Below, piece by piece: positions 27,909 through 37,438 of a DNA stretch of 64,000 bases (its first letter is position 1; each line of letters opens with the position of its first letter). The translations under genes were made by a program, and so were the position numbers. The notes under the pieces are model-generated. The model had not been told where the DNA came from, made no database searches, and worked only from the letters and a program-made list of their open reading frames with translations. Location: assembly GCA_027482225.1 (NCBI GenBank), contig JAIXWD010000007.1, forward strand, positions 1 to 64,000, written 5' to 3'. The stretch comes from Bacteroidota bacterium. Its GTDB lineage: Bacteria > Bacteroidota > Bacteroidia > UKL13-3.

Positions 27909-28363
27909 TTAAGTTGTTTAATACTTTGACTGTTTTAAAATCTATTCCATATTTATATAAAATTTCGAATAGGGGTAGAGCTTCCATTAATATTTTACAT
28001 AGTATGGAAAAGTATTCGTTCAAATACCTAGAAGTAGGTTTTTGGGTTTGCTCCAAACATGCTCCATTTTTGTTATCCTTTATAAAACGATTGAATAACA
28101 ATTCCTATTGTATTTATAATACCTTCAAAATAGCTTCCAATAAATTGATTATCCTCAGTTAAAAGTAATTTGTAATTAATTATTTGATTTTTAAAATATA
28201 TCGATGTTGGAATTAATTCATTTCAATTAAACATAAGGAAAAATAGCCCTTTTCAACTTGTATTATAATTTCATTGACTATTGAACACCAATTGAGAACA
28301 ATTTTAGAATTAAATTGTTGCTAAAAAGTAATCGGCCAGTTTAGATTTAGTTTAAATAAATAA
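27909..28363. other. AT-rich spacer before the suf operon
   Basis: About 450 bases with no convincing gene. Two short open frames (27905-28162 on plus, 27880-28101 on minus) overlap each other and have no recognisable features. A weak hairpin ACCTA-GAAG-TAGGT followed by five T residues (28026-28043) could end the serine hydrolase transcript. A second small hairpin GTTTG-CTC-CAAAC follows it. Confidence 0.45.
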
Positions 28364-28382
28364 TAAATTTGTGCTACGTTTG
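28364..28382 (+). promoter_or_regulatory. Tandem -7 elements upstream of sufB
   Basis: Two sequences match TAnnTTTG: TAAATTTG (28364-28371) and TACGTTTG (28375-28382). They lie 25 and 14 bases before the sufB ATG. The first has a weak -33 (TTTA, 28340-28343). They may give two start sites, but only one need be real. Confidence 0.45.
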
Positions 28383-28396
28383 CAATACAAAATCAT

Positions 28397-29842
28397 ATGG
28401 CAGAAGAAGTAGATATTATAGATCAGGTGGTTGGCCAAGAGTATAAGTACGGATTCACCACCAATATAGAAATGGAAACGGCCCCGAAGGGCCTAACAGA
28501 GGATACCATTCGTTTTATCTCGTCAAAAAAGACTGAACCAGAATGGATGCTCGAATACCGTTTAAAAGCATTTAGATATTGGCAAAGCTTAAGTTCACCA
28601 AGTTGGCAAAATTTTAGTTATCCAGCTGTTGATTATCAGGATATTATTTATTATGCAGCTCCCAAAGAAAAGATAACTTTAGATAGTTTAGATCAGGTAG
28701 ATCCTGAATTATTGAAGACTTTCGAAAAACTGGGTATATCATTAAGCGAACAAAAGCGCTTAACTGGAGTGGCTGTTGATGCTGTTTTCGATTCGGTATC
28801 TATTGCAACCACATTTAAAGACCAGCTCAAAGAAAAAGGCATTATTTTTTGCTCTATGAGCGAAGCAGTGCACGAACATCCTGATTTGGTTAAAAAATAC
28901 TTGAGTTCTGTTGTACCTTATACGGATAATTTTTTTGCCGCATTAAATGCAGCAGTATTTAGTGATGGTTCATTTGTATACATTCCCAAAGGCGTTCGTT
29001 GCCCAATGGAATTATCTACATATTTCCGTATTAATGCTGAAAACACTGGTCAGTTTGAGCGCACATTAATTATTGCCGATGAAGGTTCATATGTGAGTTA
29101 CCTAGAAGGTTGTACTGCACCTATGCGTGATGAAAATCAATTACACGCTGCTGTGGTTGAATTAGTCGCCTTAGAAAATGCAGAAATAAAATATTCAACT
29201 GTTCAAAATTGGTACCCTGGGGATAAAAACGGAAAAGGCGGTATTTACAATTTTGTTACTAAGCGCGGTATTTGTTTGGGTGATTATGCCAAAATTAGTT
29301 GGACCCAAGTGGAAACTGGCAGTGCCATTACATGGAAGTACCCAAGTTGTATCCTAAAAGGTGATAATTCAGTGGGCGAGTTTTTTTCTGTGGCTGTAAC
29401 CAATAACATGCAACAAGCTGATACAGGTACCAAGATGATTCATATTGGTAAAAATACTAAAAGTAGAATTGTATCAAAAGGTATATCAGCTGGTAAATCG
29501 CATAACACGTATCGTGGATTGGTTAAGGTAAATAAAAAGGCCGATAAAGCACGTAACCACACCCAATGCGATAGCATGTTAATTGGTGATAGAAGTGGTG
29601 CACATACATTTCCATACATTGAAATAAACAATAAAAGTGCGATGGTTGAACACGAGGCAAGTACTAGTAAAATTGGTGAAGATCAGATATTTTATTGTAA
29701 CCAACGTGGAATCGGTACCGAAGAAGCCATTGGTTTAATAGTAAATGGTTTTTGCCGTGAGGTGTTAAATCAATTGCCAATGGAGTTTGCAGTTGAAGCA
29801 CAAAAATTACTGGCTGTATCATTAGAAGGATCAGTAGGATAA
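28397..29842 (+). CDS. sufB: Fe-S cluster assembly scaffold protein SufB
   Basis: A 481-residue SUF scaffold subunit of normal length. Characteristic segments include [41 protein letters not shown] and the C-terminal [22 protein letters not shown]. These form the right-handed beta-helix that, with SufC and SufD, builds iron-sulfur clusters in the cytoplasm. It is the first gene of a sufB-C-D-S-E-T run, all on one strand. A 127-base spacer with folded repeats separates it from sufC. Confidence 0.98.
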   Translation: MAEEVDIIDQVVGQEYKYGFTTNIEMETAPKGLTEDTIRFISSKKTEPEWMLEYRLKAFRYWQSLSSPSWQNFSYPAVDYQDIIYYAAPKEKITLDSLDQVDPELLKTFEKLGISLSEQKRLTGVAVDAVFDSVSIATTFKDQLKEKGIIFCSMSEAVHEHPDLVKKYLSSVVPYTDNFFAALNAAVFSDGSFVYIPKGVRCPMELSTYFRINAENTGQFERTLIIADEGSYVSYLEGCTAPMRDENQLHAAVVELVALENAEIKYSTVQNWYPGDKNGKGGIYNFVTKRGICLGDYAKISWTQVETGSAITWKYPSCILKGDNSVGEFFSVAVTNNMQQADTGTKMIHIGKNTKSRIVSKGISAGKSHNTYRGLVKVNKKADKARNHTQCDSMLIGDRSGAHTFPYIEINNKSAMVEHEASTSKIGEDQIFYCNQRGIGTEEAIGLIVNGFCREVLNQLPMEFAVEAQKLLAVSLEGSVG

Positions 29843-29969
29843 AGGAAGGTTTTTTGCTATTGGCCTATAGCTTTTAGCAGCAAGAATAAAGAGATATTAA
29901 TTAAAGAGTTAAATACAAATAGCTAACGCTATTAGCTAACATCTAATAGCCGAAAGCCAAAAGCATCAT
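29843..29969. repeat. Hairpin-rich repeat spacer between sufB and sufC
   Basis: The spacer holds several overlapping inverted repeats built from GCTATT/AATAGC units. These include AATAGC-TAAC-GCTATT (29918-29933) and the mutually exclusive GCTATTAG / CTAATAGC (29928-29935 with 29943-29950). It resembles short palindromic intergenic repeats that can stabilise or punctuate an mRNA. No T run is present, so it is not a simple terminator. Confidence 0.5.
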
Positions 29970-30734
29970 ATGTTAGAGATAAAAGAATTAAAAGCAGAAA
30001 TTGAAGGAAAGAAAATTCTTAACGGAATAAATTTGGTTGTAAAACCAGGAGAAGTTCACGCTGTAATGGGTCCTAATGGAGCCGGAAAAAGTACCCTATC
30101 AGCTGTGTTAGCTGGCAGAGCAGATTATGCAGTAACAGGAGGTGAAGTTAGCTTTAACGGTAAAGATTTATTGGATATGACTCCAGAGGACAGGGCACGC
30201 GAAGGTGTGTTTTTGGCATTTCAATATCCAGTAGAAATTCCAGGTGTAAGCACAACCAATTTTTTAAAAACAGCCATTAACGAAAAACGTAAATACTTAG
30301 GTTTAGAGCCTATGGAAGCAACTGCTTTCTTAAAGTTTATGCGTGAAAAAATGGAGTTAATGGAAATGGATAAAGCATTAACTAGCCGTAGTTTAAACGA
30401 AGGTTTTAGTGGTGGAGAGAAAAAACGTAATGAGGTTTTTCAAATGGCCATGTTAGAACCTAAGTTAACCATTATGGATGAAACCGATTCGGGTTTAGAT
30501 ATTGATGCATTGCGATTGGTATCTGCAGGCGTTAATAAATTAAAAGATGGCGAACGTTCATTCGTTGTTATTACACACTACCAACGTTTATTAGATTATA
30601 TCGTACCTGATTTTGTTCATGTGTTGTACAAAGGCAGAATTGTAAAAAGTGGTGATGCCTCTTTGGCCAAAGAACTTGAAGCTAAAGGTTACGATTGGAT
30701 TAAAGCAGAAGTTGAACAAGATGCTAACGCTTAA
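29970..30734 (+). CDS. sufC: Fe-S cluster assembly ATPase SufC
   Basis: A 254-residue ABC-type ATPase of the SUF complex. It has Walker A GPNGAGKST (residues 34-42), the signature LNEGFSGGEKKRNE and Walker B LTIMDETDSGLDIDALR; the DETDSGLD form is typical of SufC. It hydrolyses ATP to change the shape of the SufBCD scaffold. It is cytoplasmic, with no membrane partner. Confidence 0.98.
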   Translation: MLEIKELKAEIEGKKILNGINLVVKPGEVHAVMGPNGAGKSTLSAVLAGRADYAVTGGEVSFNGKDLLDMTPEDRAREGVFLAFQYPVEIPGVSTTNFLKTAINEKRKYLGLEPMEATAFLKFMREKMELMEMDKALTSRSLNEGFSGGEKKRNEVFQMAMLEPKLTIMDETDSGLDIDALRLVSAGVNKLKDGERSFVVITHYQRLLDYIVPDFVHVLYKGRIVKSGDASLAKELEAKGYDWIKAEVEQDANA

Positions 30735-30855
30735 TTTAATAATATTTGATCATAAGTTTTAGGTTTAAACCCAATAAAAAACTTTTCAATTCGAATTTTG
30801 GAATGAGTAACCCCTTTACACATGCGTCATTTCGAATCATAAACAATAATTTACC

Positions 30856-32142
30856 ATGTTATTAGAAACCATAAAAAAAGATTTCATACAATACAAAGAC
30901 CAAGCTGAGCCAGGTAATTTTTTAGCCTTACGCGAAGCTGCTTTTGCAGAGTTTGAAAAGTTGGGTTTCCCTACCACCAAGCACGAGGAGTGGAAGTATA
31001 CCAATTTGAAATCTATAACTGACAAAACATTTCAGTCAACCTGCGAGATAAAAAGTTTAGTTAATGAATTGTTTAACGCTTCTATAGAATCAAAACTTAC
31101 AGCCAACTTTTTGGTGTTTGTTAACGGCTCACTTGTAAATGAACTATCAAAAATTATTGAGAAAGATAACAGCATTGTTATTTCAAGTTTAGCTAATGCG
31201 CGCAAAAAACATCAAGACATTTTTAACCAACATTTTGGCAAGTATGCCATGGTAGAAGGTCAGGCAATGAATGCTTTAAACACGGCTTTGTTAAGTGATG
31301 GCGCTTTTGTTTTTGTACCTAAAGGTAAAACCGTAGTGCATCCTGTTGTTATTTTTAACATCAGTGATGCTTCTGATTTAAATGTATTGGCCCAACCACG
31401 TAACTTAATTGTGGTGGAAGAGCAAAGTACGTTAACTATTGTAGAAACATATTACGCAACAGGCACAAATGCTTCGTTAACCAATGTTGTAACAGAAACC
31501 TATGCTGGCAAGCAAGCACACGTTGAGCATTATAAAATTCAACAACAAGCAGGTGCATGTTATCAAAATAACTTCACACAATTTTTTCAGGAAGCTGATA
31601 CCAATATTAACCATGTAACGCTTACACTTGATGGAACTTTAGTTCGTAACAACCTTCATTTTTACATGAATGGTGAAAACTGCAATAGCTTGCTTTATGG
31701 ACTATATGTTACCGATAATAATGATCTTGTAGATAACCATACCCGAGTTGATCATGCCAAACCAAATTGCTTTAGTGACGAAAAATATAAAGGTATTTTA
31801 AAAGGCCATTCAACAGCTGTGTTTAATGGTAAAATAATGGTTCATTTAGATGCTCAAAAAACTAATGCATACCAACGCAACCAAAATATTTTATTAAGCG
31901 ATGATGCCACTGTTAATACAAAACCGCAATTAGAAATTTTTGCTGATGATGTAAAATGTACACACGGTGCTACTGTTGGTGAACTAGATGAGGAATCTAT
32001 GTTTTATTTACGAAGCAGAGGTATACCTGAAGATGTGGCACGTAAATTATTGTTAACCGCCTATGCAGTTGATATTGCTGAGAAAATTAAAATACCAGAG
32101 TTGGTGGAATTGCTGGAGCAAAAAATTGACGGGAAATTATAG
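30856..32142 (+). CDS. sufD: Fe-S cluster assembly protein SufD
   Basis: A 428-residue paralogue of SufB. An N-terminal helical part contains FPTTKHEEWKYTNLKSI, a hallmark of SufD. The beta-helix core ends with KCTHGATVGELDEESMFYLRSRGI. It forms the SufBC2D scaffold. The gap from sufC is 121 bases and includes a short sequence, TGCGTCATTTCGAAT, resembling fragments of dispersed Bacteroidota intergenic repeats. Confidence 0.97.
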   Translation: MLLETIKKDFIQYKDQAEPGNFLALREAAFAEFEKLGFPTTKHEEWKYTNLKSITDKTFQSTCEIKSLVNELFNASIESKLTANFLVFVNGSLVNELSKIIEKDNSIVISSLANARKKHQDIFNQHFGKYAMVEGQAMNALNTALLSDGAFVFVPKGKTVVHPVVIFNISDASDLNVLAQPRNLIVVEEQSTLTIVETYYATGTNASLTNVVTETYAGKQAHVEHYKIQQQAGACYQNNFTQFFQEADTNINHVTLTLDGTLVRNNLHFYMNGENCNSLLYGLYVTDNNDLVDNHTRVDHAKPNCFSDEKYKGILKGHSTAVFNGKIMVHLDAQKTNAYQRNQNILLSDDATVNTKPQLEIFADDVKCTHGATVGELDEESMFYLRSRGIPEDVARKLLLTAYAVDIAEKIKIPELVELLEQKIDGKL

Positions 32143-32293
32143 GAGAGTGTAAGTTAGAATGTAAAGAGAGTTGGATAAAAAAGATTTTTAGGATTTGATA
32201 AAAATTCTCACTGCATAAAACTTCGCTGAAAATATTTAGATCATTAATGAAATGTGCCCCCAAAAAATAAAATCTGTGTTAATATAATAGTCA

Positions 32294-33532
32294 ATGCTAA
32301 ACAATATCAATAACATACGCTTACAGTTTCCTATACTTCATCAAGAAGTTAATGGAAAACCTTTGGTGTATTTTGATAATGCCGCAACCACGCAAAAGCC
32401 CAAATTGGTTATTGATGCATTGCAACGTTATTATGAGTTAGATAATGCCAATATTCACAGAGCAGCGCATACCTTAGCAGCTCGATCAACAGAGTACTTT
32501 GAAGCAACACGTAAAACCATACAACAATTTATAAATGCTAAAGAAGAAGCCGAGTGTATTTTTACTAAAGGTGTAACTGAAAGCATAAATTTGGTAGCAC
32601 AAACTTGGGGTAAAGCCAATTTAAAAGCAGGTGATGAGGTTTTGGTTACCACCATGGAACACCACAGTAACATTGTCCCATGGCAAATGATTTGCGAAGA
32701 AAAAGGAGCCATATTAAAGGTTATACCAATAAGTAATTCGGGTGACTTGTTGATGGAGGAGTTTGATAAACTGCTAACATCTAAAACCAAAATGGTGGCT
32801 TGTGTATGGGTAAGTAACGCGCTTGGAACCATTAACCCCGTTAAAGAAATTATACAAAAAGCCCACGCAGTGGGAGCCATAGTATTGTTAGATGGTGCAC
32901 AAGCATGCTCGCATTTGCAAGTTGACGTGCAGGCTTTAGGTTGCGATTTTTTAACCATTTCATCTCATAAACTATACGGCCCAACTGGAGTAGGAGTATT
33001 GTATGGTAAACGTGAGTTGCTAGAAGCCATGCCTCCATACCAAGGTGGTGGCGAAATGATAAAAGAAGTAACATTCGAGAAAACAACCTATAACGAAATT
33101 CCTTATAAGTTTGAGGCTGGTACACCAAATATTGGTGGTGTAATTGCTTTTAAATATGCATTAGATTTTGTGAATGAGTTAGGTAAAGAAAATATAGCCA
33201 AACACGAAGACCATTTGTTAAAGCATTTTGTTGATGGTGTAACTCAAATTAACCTATTAAATAATCATGCAATAACCTTGGTTGGACAGGCTAATAATAA
33301 GGTATCGGTGCAATCGTTTACCATTAACAACATGCATCATTTTGATGTTGGTATGATGTTGGATGCCAAAGGAATTGCAGTAAGAACTGGGCACCATTGC
33401 ACACAACCTTTAATGCAACGTTTTAACCTAGAAGGTACTGTTCGTGCATCATTTGCGCTTTATAATACCACTGCAGAAGTAGATGTTTTGCTTCAGGCGC
33501 TGGGTTCAATTGTTAAATTTTCAAACAGATAA
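32294..33532 (+). CDS. sufS: Cysteine desulfurase SufS
   Basis: A 412-residue class II (CsdB/SufS-type) PLP enzyme that takes sulfur from L-cysteine. The PLP lysine is K226 (TISSHKLYGPTGVGVLYG). The persulfide cysteine is C369 in the loop RTGHHCTQPLM, and the RAGHHC-like context assigns it to the SufS group that hands sulfur to SufE. The gene is 5 bases upstream of sufE, so the two are translationally close. A 151-base spacer separates it from sufD. Confidence 0.97.
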   Translation: MLNNINNIRLQFPILHQEVNGKPLVYFDNAATTQKPKLVIDALQRYYELDNANIHRAAHTLAARSTEYFEATRKTIQQFINAKEEAECIFTKGVTESINLVAQTWGKANLKAGDEVLVTTMEHHSNIVPWQMICEEKGAILKVIPISNSGDLLMEEFDKLLTSKTKMVACVWVSNALGTINPVKEIIQKAHAVGAIVLLDGAQACSHLQVDVQALGCDFLTISSHKLYGPTGVGVLYGKRELLEAMPPYQGGGEMIKEVTFEKTTYNEIPYKFEAGTPNIGGVIAFKYALDFVNELGKENIAKHEDHLLKHFVDGVTQINLLNNHAITLVGQANNKVSVQSFTINNMHHFDVGMMLDAKGIAVRTGHHCTQPLMQRFNLEGTVRASFALYNTTAEVDVLLQALGSIVKFSNR

Positions 33533-33537
33533 TTACC

Positions 33538-33963
33538 TTGACAACAACCGATATACAAAACGAAATTATAGATAATTTTTCGCTGTTTGAAGGCGATATG
33601 GAAAGCACTTTATTTTACTTAATGGATTTAGGTAAAAAATTACCTGCCATGCCCGATGAACATAAAACTGAAACCTATATAGTTAAAGGTTGCCAAAGTA
33701 AAGTATGGGTTTTTCCTACGTTTATTGATGGCAAAGTACATTTTGAAGCCGATAGCAATACCGAAATAACAAAAGGCTTGGTGTATTTGTTATGGAGTAT
33801 TTGGAATGCAAAAACACCTGAAGAGATTTTAAACAGTGAGTTGTTTTTTATTGATAAAATTGGCATGAGCAGCATGATTGGAAGCCAACGCAGTAATGGT
33901 TTTGCTAATATGATCAAGCAAATGAAATTATACGCACTGGCCTATAAAACTAAAGGTGCTTAG
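33538..33963 (+). CDS. sufE: Sulfur acceptor protein SufE
   Basis: A 141-residue SufE. The persulfide acceptor is C52 (YIVKGCQSKVWV). The C-terminal helix region RSNGFANMIKQMK is conserved. The start is the TTG at 33538. The first in-frame ATG is 20 codons later and would remove the conserved N-terminal helix (IQNEIIDNFSLF), so the TTG is preferred. It accepts sulfur from SufS and passes it to SufB. Confidence 0.93.
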   Translation: MTTTDIQNEIIDNFSLFEGDMESTLFYLMDLGKKLPAMPDEHKTETYIVKGCQSKVWVFPTFIDGKVHFEADSNTEITKGLVYLLWSIWNAKTPEEILNSELFFIDKIGMSSMIGSQRSNGFANMIKQMKLYALAYKTKGA

Positions 33964-34023
33964 TGCTGTTTTAACTTAGGACTAAAAATAGATTAAATAA
34001 AAAGCGAGAGCTTATAAATAGTT

Positions 34024-34359
34024 ATGGAAGAAACGACTAAACCAGCCAAAAACTTTGTTGATGTTCAAAACGAAGCTATTCAGGTTATACAAACTGTGTA
34101 CGATCCTGAAATACCCGTAAACATTTACGAGTTGGGTTTAATATATGAAGTAAACGTAAACAATGATTTAGATATAGAAATTATCATGTCGTTAACATCA
34201 CCTTTTTGTCCGGCTGCACAAAGTATGCCTGCTGAAATAAAAGAGAAGCTCCTTACCATTGAAGGAGTAAATAATGTGGAAGTGAAAATTACTTTCGATC
34301 CTGCTTGGAGTCAAGATTTAATGAGTGAAAGTGCCAAACTTCAATTAGGGTTTTTATAA
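34024..34359 (+). CDS. MIP18/DUF59-family Fe-S maturation protein (SufT-like)
   Basis: A 111-residue protein with the family motifs YDPEIPVNIYELGLIYEV and LTSPFCPAAQSMP, the latter holding the conserved cysteine. Members at the end of SUF operons (SufT) help transfer clusters to target proteins. It is the last gene of the cluster, 60 bases after sufE and followed by a terminator. I am sure of the family; the SufT role is inferred from position. Confidence 0.92.
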   Translation: MEETTKPAKNFVDVQNEAIQVIQTVYDPEIPVNIYELGLIYEVNVNNDLDIEIIMSLTSPFCPAAQSMPAEIKEKLLTIEGVNNVEVKITFDPAWSQDLMSESAKLQLGFL

Positions 34360-34489
34360 TACCAATTGTAATTTATTTTTAGTTTAAAAATTTATTACAT
34401 TTACAGTAGTAAGTGCACCGTTAATTTAAATTGTACTTTAGGTTTAAGCTAAAATTAAACAAAATTTACTTTAAATGGTATAAATTATT

Positions 34490-34522
34490 TAAGCCCCGAT
34501 ACCAATGTGTATCGGGGCTTTT
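34490..34522 (+). terminator. Intrinsic terminator of the suf operon
   Basis: The stem AAGCCCCGATAC / GTATCGGGGCTT is followed by TTTT. It lies 130 bases after the last suf gene; the AT-rich stretch between (34360-34489) holds no gene. Confidence 0.85.
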
Positions 34523-34550
34523 GTCATATTATTATAAAAGTAGTCAAAAG

Positions 34551-34581
34551 TTTGTTTGGTGATAATATTTCAATAACTTTG
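34551..34581 (+). promoter_or_regulatory. Bacteroidota-type promoter for the M36 peptidase
   Basis: TTTG (34551-34554), a 19-base spacer and TAACTTTG (34574-34581) match the consensus. The predicted transcript start is only about 5 bases before the ATG at 34592, so the leader is very short. Confidence 0.65.
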
Positions 34582-34591
34582 ATTTAACACA

Positions 34592-37162
34592 ATGAAAAAC
34601 AAACTATACACACTACTATTAGGTGCCTTTTTAACACTGGGTGTTGAGGCACAAGAATCTACTCAAACTAAAATAAAAAGTGCTTTGCTGATGCATGGCC
34701 TTGCTCCTACAGACGTTGAGGATGTTATTATTACCAATCAATACACCACCAAACACAATGGCGTTACACATGTTTATTTCCGCCAAAAATACCAAGGTGT
34801 TGAGGTTTTTAATGGTGTTGGTAGTATTCATTTAAAAAACAACCAAACGGTTACTTTTAACCAAAACTTTGTTAAAAATATTGCAGTTAAAGCGCAAGCA
34901 CTTAAAGTAGTTGTAACACCAAATACTGCAGTGTATTCAACAGCAAATCATTTGGCATTACAAGCCCCTGCGGTGTTAGCTAAAACTTCATTTCCTTTGG
35001 TTGATTATAAACTATCTTTAAAAGATGAAGCGGTTTCTACAGAACCTATTCATGTACAATTGTATTATTACCTAACCGAAGCAGGTGTTTTAAAATTAAC
35101 CTACAACACCAATTGGCTAGATGCTAAAACCAACAATTGGTGGAACGTAAGGGTTGATGCTGGTAATGGTGAAGTAATTGATAAAAACAACTGGAGTGTA
35201 AGTTGTAATAACCAACAACATCATCATTCGGCAACCTTTGTTTCAACACAAACAAATAAAAAACAAACCACACCAAGTACGTTGAAAAAACGTAGCGATG
35301 GAGCAACATATCATGCATTGCCTTTAGGTGTTGAAAGCCCGAATCATGGCAGCCGTAAAATATTGGTAAACCCAAGTGATTCATTGGCTTCGCCATTTGG
35401 TTGGCACGATACGGATGCGGTTTCAGGTGCTGATTATACGATTACGGCAGGTAACAATGTGTATGCTTCCGAAGATAGAGATAATAATAATATTGCAGGT
35501 TACAGCCCGGATGGTGGTGCTAATTTAAACTTCGATTATCCTTATAATATGCTAGGCTTAAATAGTAACAATTTAAATGCTGCTATTACCAACTTATTTG
35601 TATGGAATAACTTTATGCATGATGTTATGTATCATTATGGATTTGATGAAGAGTCGGGTAATTTTCAGTTTAACAACTATGGTAGAGGTGGTATAGGAAA
35701 TGATGCTGTTAATGCTGATGCGCAAGATGGTAGTGGAACAGGAAATGCAAATTTTTCTACACCTCCAGATGGTCAAAAACCAAGAATGCAAATGTATTTG
35801 TGGCCGCGTGCAGGAGTAGCTATTTCACCCTCGCTAAAAATGAAGGATAATACAAAAACCGATTCAACTGCAGCTGTTATTTCTGCTTTTGGTTTAAAAA
35901 CCTTCAATATAGAAAACAAGCGATTGATTTTAGTAAATGATAGTACCACCAATACCTTGGGTTGTAATGCCTTTGTGGGTGATTATACAGGTAAAGTAGT
36001 ATTAATAGACAGAGGCTCTTGCAACTATGCAATTAAAGTTAGAAATGCACAAAATGCTGGTGCAATTATGGTTATTGTAGCTAATTCAAGCACACAAGCT
36101 CCTTTTCAAATGACAGGAACAGGAACATCCGATATCACGATACCATCTGTTATGATTAGTAAAGCAGTTGGTGATGCATTAAAAGCACGAATGTTGGTTG
36201 ATAGCGTGTTTGTATCGTTAAATACAAATTTGGATTTTTCAGGTGTGTATGATAGTGATCTTGATAATGCTGTAATTGCTCACGAATTTGGTCATGGTAT
36301 TTCTACCCGTTTAACTGGTGGACCTGCAAATTCAAATTGTTTAACCAATCAAGAGCAAGCAGGCGAGGGTTGGAGCGACTTTTTTGGCCTAGTACTAACA
36401 CATGGAGCTATGGATTCTGTAGAGCGTGCTCGTGGTGTTGGAACATGGTTAAGCTACCAACCAATATCTGGTTTAGGTATTCGTACTTACCGTTACAGCC
36501 GCAACATGACCACCAATCCATTTACTTACAACTCGGTTAAAACAGCAGCAGTTCCTCATGGTGTAGGTTCTGTATGGTGCAGCATGTTGTATGATATGTA
36601 TTGGAATTTAATTGATAAATATGGCTACGACAGTAACTTGTATACTGGTAAAGGGGGCAATAACCGCGCTTTACAATTGGTAATAGATGGATTAAAATTA
36701 CAGCCATGTAACCCTGGATTTATTGATGCACGTGATGCTATTTTAGCTGCGGATAAAATGAATAACAATGGTGCTGATAGTGCTTTAATTTGGAGCACTT
36801 TTGCACGCAGAGGTTTAGGCTATTCGGCTAATCAAGGAGTTTCTACTTCACGTACAGATGGAACAGAGGCATTTGATTTGCCACCAACTATTTCAACTGG
36901 CTTAAATTCATTAAACAAAGAAAGTGGCATGAGTTTTTGGCCAAACCCTAACCAAGGCGAATTTGAAATATTGATGCCTAAAGGCGCAACTACCATTAAT
37001 GTGGAGTTGTATGACATTACTGGTAAACAAGTGTTCAACCAAACGTTAGCTGGTACCGAAACCGTTACCATTAACGCCAAAGGATTGCCAATTGGTGTGT
37101 ACGTTTTAAAAACACAAAGCAACGGTAAGGTATTTACAGGTAAGTTGTTAATTACTGAATAA
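34592..37162 (+). CDS. Secreted M36 (fungalysin-type) metallopeptidase with PA insert and T9SS sorting domain
   Basis: An 856-residue exported protease. A signal peptide (MKNKLYTLLLGAFLTLGVEAQ) leads into an FTP-like propeptide region, then the peptidase. The zinc motif is H564-E-F-G-H568 (VIAHEFGHGIS), and GEGWSDFFGL downstream supplies the third zinc ligand. A protease-associated (PA) domain is inserted before the zinc motif (about 430-545: VVLIDRGSCNYAIKVRNAQNAGA). The tail is a type A T9SS sorting domain (MSFWPNPNQGEFEI to VFTGKLLITE). It probably digests extracellular protein. Confidence 0.95.
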   Translation: MKNKLYTLLLGAFLTLGVEAQESTQTKIKSALLMHGLAPTDVEDVIITNQYTTKHNGVTHVYFRQKYQGVEVFNGVGSIHLKNNQTVTFNQNFVKNIAVKAQALKVVVTPNTAVYSTANHLALQAPAVLAKTSFPLVDYKLSLKDEAVSTEPIHVQLYYYLTEAGVLKLTYNTNWLDAKTNNWWNVRVDAGNGEVIDKNNWSVSCNNQQHHHSATFVSTQTNKKQTTPSTLKKRSDGATYHALPLGVESPNHGSRKILVNPSDSLASPFGWHDTDAVSGADYTITAGNNVYASEDRDNNNIAGYSPDGGANLNFDYPYNMLGLNSNNLNAAITNLFVWNNFMHDVMYHYGFDEESGNFQFNNYGRGGIGNDAVNADAQDGSGTGNANFSTPPDGQKPRMQMYLWPRAGVAISPSLKMKDNTKTDSTAAVISAFGLKTFNIENKRLILVNDSTTNTLGCNAFVGDYTGKVVLIDRGSCNYAIKVRNAQNAGAIMVIVANSSTQAPFQMTGTGTSDITIPSVMISKAVGDALKARMLVDSVFVSLNTNLDFSGVYDSDLDNAVIAHEFGHGISTRLTGGPANSNCLTNQEQAGEGWSDFFGLVLTHGAMDSVERARGVGTWLSYQPISGLGIRTYRYSRNMTTNPFTYNSVKTAAVPHGVGSVWCSMLYDMYWNLIDKYGYDSNLYTGKGGNNRALQLVIDGLKLQPCNPGFIDARDAILAADKMNNNGADSALIWSTFARRGLGYSANQGVSTSRTDGTEAFDLPPTISTGLNSLNKESGMSFWPNPNQGEFEILMPKGATTINVELYDITGKQVFNQTLAGTETVTINAKGLPIGVYVLKTQSNGKVFTGKLLITE

Positions 37163-37183
37163 TACCAACCTTAATTAAAATAT

Positions 37184-37217
37184 AAAGCGAGGCTTCTGAA
37201 AAGAAGCCTCGCTTTTT
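37184..37217 (+). terminator. Intrinsic terminator after the M36 peptidase
   Basis: Fourteen-base arms AAAGCGAGGCTTCT / AGAAGCCTCGCTTT are followed by more T residues. The remaining spacer up to 37438 shows no gene; it contains TCTAACCACAA and TTGTGGTTAAGA, an imperfect inverted repeat. Confidence 0.9.
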
Positions 37218-37438
37218 TGTTGCTATAAAATATTGATTGGTTTCTAACCACAACGAATACTTCAATTACACTGCTTCATTAGCCAATATGAAATTTTGAT
37301 GTTTAGAAAACTTGTTTTATCATGATGAACTTTGTGGTTAAGATTTTACCAATAGGAGCTCCAAGGTTTGCTTGAAGTAAACAAGTTGGATTATGAATGA
37401 GTTGGGTGTAATTTGGATGCTATCCAATTAGATGAGCA

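Noticed and set aside
27880-28162. Two overlapping short open frames on opposite strands between the serine hydrolase and sufB
   Set aside because: Neither has a recognisable motif, promoter or normal start context; the stretch is AT-rich non-coding sequence where such frames arise by chance.
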